Assembly (NCBI GenBank): GCA_023301785.1
Contig: JALZUF010000254.1
Location: 1 to 6,232, forward strand
Direction: 5' to 3'
Source: Alphaproteobacteria bacterium
GTDB lineage: Bacteria; Pseudomonadota; Alphaproteobacteria; Micavibrionales; Micavibrionaceae
DNA: 6,232 nucleotides
How positions within the stretch are numbered: position 1 is the first letter of the stretch; every line of letters begins with the position of its first letter. The translations under genes were made by a program, and so were the position numbers. Of this stretch, positions 1 to 5,606 are shown in pieces. The notes below the pieces were generated by a model. It did no database searches, was not told the DNA's origin, and worked only from the letters and a program-made list of their open reading frames with translations.

Positions 1-56
1 GGCATATCTGTTAGGTATGTTCCTAACAACTCAAGCTCTAACGTATATGTTGGCAT
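1..56 (-). CDS. Second RTX-family protein, N-terminal 18 codons only (runs off left edge)
   Basis: Reading leftward from the ATG at 56-54 gives MPTYTLELELLGTYLTDM and then the first two bases of a Pro codon. This is the start of the complete RTX protein at 1441-4656 with a single change (Asp7 to Glu). The two DNA copies differ at 10 of 56 bases. Nine of these are third codon positions and the tenth is a silent Leu first position (CTT/TTA), so only one residue changes. That pattern shows two protein-coding genes under selection for the protein, not an assembly echo. The rest of the gene is outside the window, so whether it also carries RTX, DUF2341 and LamG domains is unknown. An AGG sits 5 bases before the ATG and an AAGGGG further upstream; either could serve as ribosome binding site. 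Confidence 0.85.
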   Translation of the reverse strand, partial: MPTYTLELELLGTYLTDM

Positions 57-92
57 ACTGCCTGTTTCCCCTTGTTATACTAGCTTTAAGCA

Positions 93-108
93 TATCAGAA
101 AGACATTA
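93..108 (-). repeat. Conserved 16-bp leader block, copy 1 (shared with 4728-4743)
   Basis: Minus-strand TAATGTCTTTCTGATA matches 15 of 16 bases of TAATATCTTTCTGATA at 4728-4743 upstream of the complete RTX gene. In both copies exactly 10 bases separate the block from the -10-like hexamer, which puts it at the very start of the predicted transcript. Leader sequence closer to the ATG has diverged in sequence and length (36 versus 71 bases). The block may be a regulator or small-RNA target, or simply unmutated duplicate sequence. Confidence 0.5.
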
Positions 109-118
109 TAGAAAGGTT

Positions 119-147
119 AATATATTAACGCACACAGTAGTGTGCAA
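119..147 (-). promoter_or_regulatory. Candidate promoter of the left-edge RTX paralogue
   Basis: On the minus strand TTGCAC (147-142) is followed after 17 bases by TATATT (124-119). The same arrangement, TTGCAC with a 16-base spacer and TATGCT, precedes the complete RTX gene, and both lie inside TTTTGCACA. Conservation between the two copies is the main support, since the -35 is only a 3/6 match to the sigma-70 consensus. A perfect TATAAT lies nearby at 110-105 but is not conserved in the other copy. The start site is not shown directly. Confidence 0.45.
130..145. promoter_or_regulatory. Inverted repeat GCACAC-AGTA-GTGTGC, possible operator
   Basis: Perfect 6-bp arms (130-135 and 140-145) surround a 4-base centre. 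The repeat overlaps the candidate -35 hexamer and spacer of the left-edge RTX paralogue, a usual place for a dimeric repressor site. The other RTX copy keeps only the TGCACA half, so any such control would be specific to this copy. The regulator is not identified. Confidence 0.3.
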
Positions 148-246
148 AAGAATCGAATGTAGCATTATTGTAAGCCAAATCAATCACTTAGGCAAACAAC
201 ATTATTCGAACTGAGCTTTATGTTTAATTAACAATCGTGCAACCAT

Positions 247-272
247 AGATTGAAACCGTGTAGTTTCAATCT
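247..272. terminator. Hairpin between the kinase gene and the RTX paralogue; weak terminator candidate
   Basis: Ten-bp perfect arms (247-256 AGATTGAAAC, 263-272 GTTTCAATCT) enclose a 6-base loop. The hairpin lies 43 bases past the kinase stop codon. A short T run follows the stem only on the plus strand (272-275). In the direction of the kinase transcript the stem is followed by CTATGG, so it is not a textbook Rho-independent terminator for that gene. It may stop antisense transcription, protect the 3' end of the kinase message, or leak transcripts into the RTX paralogue. Confidence 0.4.
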
Positions 273-315
273 TTTAAAAATCAACACTAAGAATTTAATG
301 AGAATTAGTTTGAAA

Positions 316-1023
316 TTATACTTGTTTCAAAGAAAAGTATATTTGGCTGCCATTTTCAGTAAATTCAGAATCTAACCAAATTTTACCGCCATGTCGCTCA
401 ATAATGGCCTTTACAATGGCTAAGCCCGCGCCAATACGACCACCATAATCATCTTCACCATGCAAACGACGAAATATATCAAATATTACATCCTTATGTT
501 GTGGCTCAATACCTATACCATTATCCTGAACGCTAAAGATCAAATCATGATCACTCTCAAAGCTCGAGATCGTTATTTTGCGCTGCTCTGTCTCCTCATG
601 ATAAATCAGGGCATTTTCAATTAGGTGCCGAAATACGCTCTCAAATTGCAGGGCATTAACTTCAATAGCAGGCAAATCGTTAAAAGTAATAATTGGATTA
701 TGCTCTTGAATGATCTCACTTAAATTAGAAATAGCATCTTGAACTAAAACTGCAGCATCGATTTTCTTATACTCAACATCATTGGTTGTAATACGTGATA
801 GGGTAAGAAGCGATGACTGCATGGCAGTCAAACGTGAAATAGCGCTCTTAATAAAATTAACGTATTCTTGCTCCTCATCTCCAAAATCTTTATCTATTGA
901 GCTAAATAATAAACTCGTAAATGATTTCAGCTGTCTCAAAGGAGCGTTCATGTCATGCGACACAATACGCAAGAAATTTTTATACTCTTTTAAAACATCT
1001 TCGGTGCTTAATTCTTTTTTCAT
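316..1023 (-). CDS. Sensor histidine kinase, catalytic core only (HisKA + HATPase_c)
   Basis: This 235-residue protein has the two catalytic modules of a histidine kinase and little else. The dimerisation/phosphoacceptor domain spans about residues 12-80, with H-box SHDMNAPLR (phospho-accepting His23). The ATP-binding domain spans about 115-233, with N-box HLIENAL (Asn137), G1 box DNGIGI (167-172), F-box FDIFRRLH (181-188) and G2 box GAGLAI (198-203). All key residues are present, so it should be active. There is no membrane segment, PAS, GAF or HAMP domain, so it is cytoplasmic and either senses through a partner or is driven by another protein. The H-box and ATPase style resemble phytochrome-type kinases, the usual partners of Rcp1-like regulators. 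The start is fixed by an in-frame TAA nine bases upstream. No good ribosome binding site precedes the ATG, so translation probably depends on ribosomes finishing the upstream receiver remnant. Confidence 0.9.
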   Translation of the reverse strand: MKKELSTEDVLKEYKNFLRIVSHDMNAPLRQLKSFTSLLFSSIDKDFGDEEQEYVNFIKSAISRLTAMQSSLLTLSRITTNDVEYKKIDAAVLVQDAISNLSEIIQEHNPIITFNDLPAIEVNALQFESVFRHLIENALIYHEETEQRKITISSFESDHDLIFSVQDNGIGIEPQHKDVIFDIFRRLHGEDDYGGRIGAGLAIVKAIIERHGGKIWLDSEFTENGSQIYFSLKQV

Positions 1024-1029
1024 ATGCGT

Positions 1030-1230
1030 TTACGTTTTAGGCAACTTAACAATACTAAACCAAAAATCTTCAATCGCGCTAACAACATCATAAAATTGCG
1101 GCAGATCAATAGGCTTGGTAATATAACCACTTGCCTGAAGTTCATAACTTTTTGCGACATCTTCTTCGGCTTCGGAACTGGATATTATAATAACGGGTAT
1201 GTTAATGCCCGCAAGTTCTTCTCTTCCCAT
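1030..1230 (-). CDS. Truncated Rcp1-like response regulator (C-terminal half of receiver), possible pseudogene
   Basis: The 66 residues match the second half of a CheY-like receiver of the Rcp1 type. They comprise GREELAG, strand IPVIIISSS (conserved Ser/Thr position), helix EAEEDVAKSYELQA, strand SGYITKPID (conserved Lys39) and a final helix ending AIEDFWFSIVKLP. The first half of the domain is missing, including the acidic pocket and the phosphorylated Asp; a full Rcp1-like protein is about 140-150 residues. The frame stays open 11 codons above the ATG to a TAA at 1266-1264. Those codons read ILLINITGANT, which vaguely resembles the usual ILLDLNMPG strand without its Asp. Further upstream the DNA is AT-rich and not receiver-like in the frame I read. 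An AGGGG lies 8 bases before the ATG, so the fragment may still be translated. The stop codon is followed by two codons and then the kinase ATG in the same frame. Confidence 0.65.
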   Translation of the reverse strand: MGREELAGINIPVIIISSSEAEEDVAKSYELQASGYITKPIDLPQFYDVVSAIEDFWFSIVKLPKT

Positions 1231-1238
1231 GGTATTTG

Positions 1239-1243
1239 CCCCT
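1239..1243 (-). promoter_or_regulatory. Shine-Dalgarno sequence AGGGG for the receiver remnant
   Basis: Minus-strand AGGGG ends 8 bases before the ATG at 1230. It is the only convincing ribosome binding site for the receiver remnant and the kinase behind it, and it is the reason for treating the ATG at 1230 as a possible true start rather than an arbitrary Met inside a broken gene. Confidence 0.45.
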
Positions 1244-1270
1244 GTAATATTTATAAGTAAAATTTAATAA

Positions 1271-1311
1271 TTAGATAAAACTTTATCTAAATTTAGTTTA
1301 AATTTTATCTA
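1271..1311. promoter_or_regulatory. Palindrome and repeated half-site upstream of the receiver/kinase pair, possible operator
   Basis: A perfect inverted repeat TTAGATAAA-AC-TTTATCTAA occupies 1271-1290. A third half-site, TTTATCTA (1304-1311), repeats the right arm (1282-1289) at a spacing of 22 bases, about two DNA turns. The cluster lies 41-81 bases before the ATG at 1230, where a promoter for the receiver/kinase genes would be expected. Minus-strand TAAAAT inside the third half-site could act as a -10, but no convincing -35 accompanies it. The setting is very AT-rich, so chance or a plain hairpin is possible. Confidence 0.35.
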
Positions 1312-1394
1312 TTAACATAGGGTTAAACCATTGATTTTACATGATAATTTTATGTTTTTTGCAGACTATCGTATGTACTCGCAATAGATTTGGC

Positions 1395-1420
1395 AAAAAA
1401 AATCCGCCCATCAGGACGGA
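1395..1420 (-). terminator. Rho-independent terminator of the RTX gene
   Basis: On the minus strand TCCGTCC (1420-1414), loop TGAT and GGGCGGA (1409-1403) form a 7-bp GC-rich stem with one G-T wobble, followed directly by eight T residues (1402-1395). It lies 20 bases past the RTX stop codon. It should separate the RTX message from the receiver/kinase genes downstream. Confidence 0.9.
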
Positions 1421-1440
1421 GATAATTAAAAAACATCGTA

Positions 1441-4400
1441 TTAAACCACAATGTTTCCATCAGTAAAAAGTGTCACTTCATCTAATCCCGTAATGTTATT
1501 AAACTGACCTGCGGTAACAAAGCTACTGCCTCCTGTTAAACCATCACTATCAATTTGAATGAGAGTATCTGTTCCACTATCAACAAGTTGAACATAGTCT
1601 GTAATAGTGCCTGAAAAGGCGCCAACAATTAAATCACTAACATCTAAAATGTCTCCTTCAGAAAATCTAAAGCTGAAAATTTCATCAACATCATTATATG
1701 CACTTGCCGCTTCTAAAACAAAGGTGTCTAAACCTGAGCTACCGTATAGTGTATCAAATCCATCACCACCATGAAGTGTATCACCGCCTGATGAAGCGTA
1801 AAGAATATCATCACCATCGCCACCATATAATGTGTCAACATCGTCTGTTTCTGTAATGAGTGTTGTTTCAACTGCCCCAACACTATAGAAGCTTGATGGA
1901 TCATCTTGGTTATCAAACTGTGCTGCAATTTCATCTGCTGTTAACGTACCTTCATAAAGTCGGATATCATCAAATTGTCCGTCATAATATGCGTTATTTC
2001 GCGCGCCATCAAACGTTGATGCTTCCGATCCATCACCAATAAAACCAAAACGTGTACTCGCATTTCCTAAGGCGCTACCGCCATGCGTATTAACATCGCG
2101 TCCTATCTCTACACCATCCACATAAAGAATTTTATCAGTACCGTCATAAACAGCAGCTACATGATGCCAAGATCCATCATTAATGGAAGAACCAGCAGTA
2201 AAATCATGAATACCACTAGCGTTCGTTGAAAATGATAATTGTCCAGTACTAGAATCAAGGAAGACGTTGAAAAACTCACTACGATCAAAATCGAGAATAG
2301 CCCAGTTACCTGCTATTCCACCACCAGCAGAATATGTGGTATTAACCCATCCTGAAACAGAAACTTCTGCAACCACCGCTCCCACATAACTATGGTTAAG
2401 AGCAATATATTCTGCATTGTTAAATTGAAGTCCATCACCCACTTGCGCTGTGACAATATCTGCAGAAGTTAAACCGCCACGAGCCGTACCATCAAGTTGT
2501 GAACGTGAACTATCTTCAATGACTGTTCCTCCAAGATCATCATCCAGATGCCAAACACCAGTATAATTCTCTCCAAATGTCGTCGCGTCATTCGTCAGTG
2601 TTACACCTGCGTTACCATAGTGAAGTTTTAATTCTGTATCCAACGTTGAAGAAAGGTTTGGTACGCGCACATGAACCTCCAATGTTTCTGCAACAGTATC
2701 AATATCTACAACTTCACGATCTAAAACAGTAACGCCATCTGCAAGAGTAAACAAAATATCTGAGCCATCGGCTTTCACATTACTCCAGAAGTTAGCATCC
2801 AATCCCGCTCCGGTTATTAAAACCGTAAAATCTGTCATATCACTATCAACCATGGCTGAATCTATTGTGATTGAACGTTTGAAGCTCCAATCCGCATCAT
2901 AAATCCCTGTATCGGCGTTAGCATATATAACGTCATTACCCGTACCACCTCTAATAATGTCATCACCTGCGCCACCTTCTATGGTATCAATGCCTGCACC
3001 GCCGTCCAATGTATCATTTCCATCACCACCAAAAATTACATCATTACCCGCTTCTGCATAGATAATATCATCACCATCATCGCCATCAATAACATCATCG
3101 CCTATATCTGTTAAAAATACGGCTACGTTATCAAGATCAAAATCAGCATCGCCTGTTGATGCGGTCAATTCAAAAAAGATCGTTGTTGATGTGCTAACTG
3201 CAGTAAAGTTATAACTATATGAGTTAAGCCCTGCATCCACATCTGTATCTACAATAGAGTCAGTCACAATAGGGACTGCTCCGTTTAAAACTTGAACCGA
3301 TAAAGTTCCTGAAGTTCCGAAATTAACACCTGCGTCAAAAGTTAAAGTATAAGTTTCACCGATTTGCGTTGTAATAATCTGAGATATATCTCCACCAACC
3401 GCCGAAGTCCAGCCACCGATTGGGTAAGAGTAGCTTCCTTCACTTCCGCGATTAGCAGGAAAGTTGTAAACACCACCACCTCCGCCCGTTCTGATCCATT
3501 CTGGAGGTGTTGTACCTGAACCTACGCCATCACTCGTATCTTCAAAACCACCATTTTTTAATAGGTTAACGCCGTTAGCATCACCATAAATTGTATCATT
3601 ACCCGTGCCACCATTAACATCATCATCGCCATCGCCACCACTGATGACATCGTTACCAATACCACCCCTTAGCGTATCGTTACCTAAGCCACCAACAATT
3701 TGATCATTACCTGCATCGCCGCTAATGATGTCATCATCACCATTCCCAATTAAGATGTCATCGTCATCCCCGCCATTGATTTGATCTGCACCAGCGCCGC
3801 CATATATTACATCATTACCTGCTCCACCATCTAACGTATCTGCACCCGCAGCACCAACAAGTGTGTCTACCCCATCATCGCCATATATGATATCGGCACC
3901 AGACCCACCATTCAGTAAATCATTACCATCGCCGCCCGTCATTAAATCATCACCAACGTGACCATTTACTTTATCATTACCCGCGCCACCATGAAGCTCG
4001 TCATCACCATCATTTCCAAACAAGCGATCATTACCAGTACCGCCATAAATTTCATCATTACCATCTTGACCTAGCAAACGATCATCATCTGCACCGCCAA
4101 ACAATAAATCATTCCCTGCACCTGCACGAATAAAGTCATTTCCTGCTCCACCCGATATTTTATCATCACCTGCTGCTGTATGCGCATAATCGTTACCTGC
4201 CAACATATCAAACACTTCATCTGTTGCGCCAGAAATCTTACGATAAAAATCAAAACTAGCCGTAAAGGTTTTCGTTGCACCTATGGTAAATTCAGAAGAT
4301 GGTGGTTCATAATTTTGATCAAAAATATCTGCACCACCCGCTATATCAACAGTTGAGTTTCCACCATTAACCAAACTATTGCTTGATAAATAATTACCTG

Positions 4401-4656
4401 TATTCACGTAACGATCATTAATCTTTACGCTTTGAATTTCGATAGTACGGGGTGTTTCACCACTCGCATCATCAAAGCGGAATTCCAGCGAGCTTGGTAA
4501 AGCGCCACCATAAGTAAAACTAGTTGAAATGGATGAACCTGATGATGAAATTAAATAAGTAGAGCCGAGTTGAGACCCATTTGCCCAGATCTGAAATCCT
4601 GGCATATCGGTGAGGTACGTCCCCAATAACTCTAAATCTAATGTATATGTTGGCAT
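1441..4656 (-). CDS. Large RTX calcium-binding protein with galactose-binding-like, DUF2341 and LamG-like domains; type I secretion substrate
   Basis: This 1071-residue protein is predicted to leave the cell through a type I (ABC/HlyD/TolC) secretion system: it has no N-terminal signal peptide and ends in a VCA0849-like secretion domain. Regions in order are: a beta-rich N-terminus (about 1-135) that may be a calcium-dependent carbohydrate-binding fold (weak inference); RTX array 1 (about 148-360); a galactose-binding-like module (about 364-514, opening NLLKNGGFED and closing DLDNVAVF); RTX array 2 (about 517-580); DUF2341 (about 588-682, with DWSFKRSITID, DFTVLI and GSDILF); a LamG/concanavalin-type jellyroll (about 695-915, with GVWHLDD, GSWHHVAAVYDG, LYVDGVEIG and FDDIRLYEG); RTX array 3 (about 938-976); and the tail with GDILDVSDLI. 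It is strongly acidic, as expected for folding in extracellular calcium. No catalytic motif was seen, so adhesion or glycan binding is likelier than enzymatic activity. The start is supported by the paralogue's identical MPTYTL. The ribosome binding site is weak. Secretion genes are not in the window. Confidence 0.92.
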   Translation of the reverse strand: MPTYTLDLELLGTYLTDMPGFQIWANGSQLGSTYLISSSGSSISTSFTYGGALPSSLEFRFDDASGETPRTIEIQSVKINDRYVNTGNYLSSNSLVNGGNSTVDIAGGADIFDQNYEPPSSEFTIGATKTFTASFDFYRKISGATDEVFDMLAGNDYAHTAAGDDKISGGAGNDFIRAGAGNDLLFGGADDDRLLGQDGNDEIYGGTGNDRLFGNDGDDELHGGAGNDKVNGHVGDDLMTGGDGNDLLNGGSGADIIYGDDGVDTLVGAAGADTLDGGAGNDVIYGGAGADQINGGDDDDILIGNGDDDIISGDAGNDQIVGGLGNDTLRGGIGNDVISGGDGDDDVNGGTGNDTIYGDANGVNLLKNGGFEDTSDGVGSGTTPPEWIRTGGGGGVYNFPANRGSEGSYSYPIGGWTSAVGGDISQIITTQIGETYTLTFDAGVNFGTSGTLSVQVLNGAVPIVTDSIVDTDVDAGLNSYSYNFTAVSTSTTIFFELTASTGDADFDLDNVAVFLTDIGDDVIDGDDGDDIIYAEAGNDVIFGGDGNDTLDGGAGIDTIEGGAGDDIIRGGTGNDVIYANADTGIYDADWSFKRSITIDSAMVDSDMTDFTVLITGAGLDANFWSNVKADGSDILFTLADGVTVLDREVVDIDTVAETLEVHVRVPNLSSTLDTELKLHYGNAGVTLTNDATTFGENYTGVWHLDDDLGGTVIEDSSRSQLDGTARGGLTSADIVTAQVGDGLQFNNAEYIALNHSYVGAVVAEVSVSGWVNTTYSAGGGIAGNWAILDFDRSEFFNVFLDSSTGQLSFSTNASGIHDFTAGSSINDGSWHHVAAVYDGTDKILYVDGVEIGRDVNTHGGSALGNASTRFGFIGDGSEASTFDGARNNAYYDGQFDDIRLYEGTLTADEIAAQFDNQDDPSSFYSVGAVETTLITETDDVDTLYGGDGDDILYASSGGDTLHGGDGFDTLYGSSGLDTFVLEAASAYNDVDEIFSFRFSEGDILDVSDLIVGAFSGTITDYVQLVDSGTDTLIQIDSDGLTGGSSFVTAGQFNNITGLDEVTLFTDGNIVV
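1729..1845 (-). repeat. RTX nonapeptide array 3
   Basis: About four calcium-binding nonapeptides (residues about 938-976), for example LYGGDGDDI and LHGGDGFDT, lie between the LamG-like domain and the secretion tail. Several units are degenerate (YASSGGDT, YGSSGLDT), as is common next to the C-terminal target domain. Confidence 0.85.
2917..3108 (-). repeat. RTX nonapeptide array 2
   Basis: About seven units of the GGxGxDxux type (residues about 517-580), such as FGGDGNDTL and GGAGDDIIR, form a short beta-roll. It joins the galactose-binding-like module to DUF2341. Confidence 0.9.
3577..4215 (-). repeat. RTX nonapeptide array 1 (longest)
   Basis: Roughly 23 consecutive GGxGxDxux-type units (residues about 148-360) include GGAGNDFIR, GGTGNDRLF and GGDGNDLLN. 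Each pair of turns would bind calcium in the loops of a parallel beta-roll. The coding DNA is repetitive but degenerate, so the array is old and not recently expanded. Some units are shortened or altered (NGHVGDDLM, VGAAGADTL). Confidence 0.93.
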
Positions 4657-4727
4657 ACCCGCTTAACCGACTTCCCGTTTTTATAATTTTATTCTAATAA
4701 ATCAATTAGATAACTACCATATCATAG

Positions 4728-4743
4728 TATCAGAAAGATATTA
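4728..4743 (-). repeat. Conserved 16-bp leader block, copy 2 (shared with 93-108)
   Basis: Minus-strand TAATATCTTTCTGATA is one base different from the block before the left-edge RTX paralogue and starts the same 10 bases after the -10-like hexamer. It lies 71 bases before the RTX ATG. Retention with fixed spacing, while flanking sequence has diverged, suggests a role early in the transcript. Confidence 0.5.
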
Positions 4744-4753
4744 ACAAAGCACT

Positions 4754-4781
4754 AGCATATTATGAAAAAACTTATGTGCAA
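4754..4781 (-). promoter_or_regulatory. Candidate promoter of the complete RTX gene
   Basis: Minus-strand TTGCAC (4781-4776), a 16-base spacer and TATGCT (4759-4754) lie about 100 bases before the RTX ATG and align with the candidate promoter of the paralogue. An ATTTGGCTT element just upstream (4798-4790) is also shared; it sits 8 bases from the -35 here and 24 bases in the other copy. No clear terminator separates this site from the permease gene, so some readthrough from the metal-transport operon is possible. Confidence 0.42.
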
Positions 4782-4832
4782 AAATTCAGAAGCCAAATAA
4801 AGCACAACCAACGATCAAAAATATCTATTCTA

Positions 4833-5606
4833 CTAACGTTTTAATATTTTAGAATTTAGAAAAAAAAGAGCCATGCTAGATATAGATAATAATAAAACAA
4901 TGGCTGGGCCAGCAGGCCAATCAAATAGGTATGAACAAATTAAACCAAGAAGATAAGAAGTCATTGAAATTAAGACCCCTATAATCATTTTATGGTTCTT
5001 CATACCGACAACCGCCAAAGCAGGGAAAATCAAACTTGCAAAAACTAGATAAACGCCAATCATGCTGACGGAGAATGGGATTGTAATTGCGAATAATGGG
5101 TAGAATAAAAATGATCTTTTCTTTTTAAAAACCATCCAAGCAATGACCACGCTTATAAATATTGGTGCGACAAAAATTATATGGCTCCAGCTTGTCCAAA
5201 GCACTTGCCCTTCCAGAATATCCTTTATCTCCTCACCACCACGTGGACTGTTTGCGACAAGCAACAATCCCATAGACGCCGCTAATACAAAAGCACACCC
5301 GATAAGGGCTTCCTGATAATGACCTGATTTTTTTTCAAGGACATGAAATATAATGGCGCATAAAATAGCGGCAATTAATCCTGCCCCCAATCGTCCATAT
5401 CCTGCCAACAGGCTATATTCATCAACAATAATAAATGTTTGAAACGCAATCATTCCAAGAGCCGCAAATTGCGCTACAGCCAAATCAAGAAAGATAATGT
5501 TTCGTTTTAAAACTTCTTGTCCCAATGGTACATGGACAAGGGATATAAGCGCCCCAGCGACGAAAGCTGGGGCGAGTAATGATATTATGTCGGTTAAATT
5601 TTCCAT
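4833..5606 (-). CDS. ABC-3 family metal ABC transporter permease (zinc/manganese type)
   Basis: This 257-residue inner-membrane protein would form the channel of a metal-ion importer with the binding protein encoded just upstream and an ATPase that is not in the window. About seven to eight hydrophobic segments are visible, at about residues 7-27, 37-61, 66-90, 98-118, 141-160, 168-201, 207-227 and 231-250. The ABC-3 signature region reads RNIIFLDLAVAQFAALG (35-51), and IGVYLVFASLIFPALAVVG (183-201) matches the conserved late segment of ZnuB/MntB-like permeases. Length is normal for the family. Its ATG overlaps the TAA of the binding-protein gene (TAATG), with AAGGG three bases before the start, so the two are probably translationally coupled. 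It is the last gene of that operon. Zinc is the likelier substrate but manganese cannot be excluded from the sequence. Confidence 0.9.
   Translation of the reverse strand: MENLTDIISLLAPAFVAGALISLVHVPLGQEVLKRNIIFLDLAVAQFAALGMIAFQTFIIVDEYSLLAGYGRLGAGLIAAILCAIIFHVLEKKSGHYQEALIGCAFVLAASMGLLLVANSPRGGEEIKDILEGQVLWTSWSHIIFVAPIFISVVIAWMVFKKKRSFLFYPLFAITIPFSVSMIGVYLVFASLIFPALAVVGMKNHKMIIGVLISMTSYLLGLICSYLFDWPAGPAIVLLLSISSMALFFLNSKILKR

Noticed and set aside
17..214. Plus-strand open frame of 65 codons with a hydrophobic start
   Set aside because: It overlaps antisense to the conserved start of the left-edge RTX gene and its upstream control region. The peptide has no recognisable family, and the hydrophobic stretch is explained by complementing AT-rich DNA.
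247..272. GATTGAAAC/GTTTCAATC resembling CRISPR repeat ends
   Set aside because: The two arms form one hairpin. There is no array of equal-length repeats and spacers and no cas gene nearby.
782..1260. Plus-strand open frames at 782-1093 and 1024-1260
   Set aside because: Both lie antisense to the kinase and receiver sequences, whose motifs are clear on the minus strand. Their translations show no domain.
1860..2042. Plus-strand open frame opposite the LamG-like region, and another at 5497-5685 opposite the permease
   Set aside because: They are antisense to well-supported domains, and neither translation shows a recognisable domain.
1729..4215. RTX repeat DNA as a tandem minisatellite or recombination hotspot
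   Set aside because: Units are divergent at DNA level with no long identical copies, so recent slippage or expansion is not supported.
4071..4280. Met/Gln-rich minus-strand frame inside RTX array 1, and a similar one at 1728-1934
   Set aside because: These are frame-shifted readings of the repetitive RTX codons, and the repeated MI/VQ pattern mirrors the nonapeptide period.
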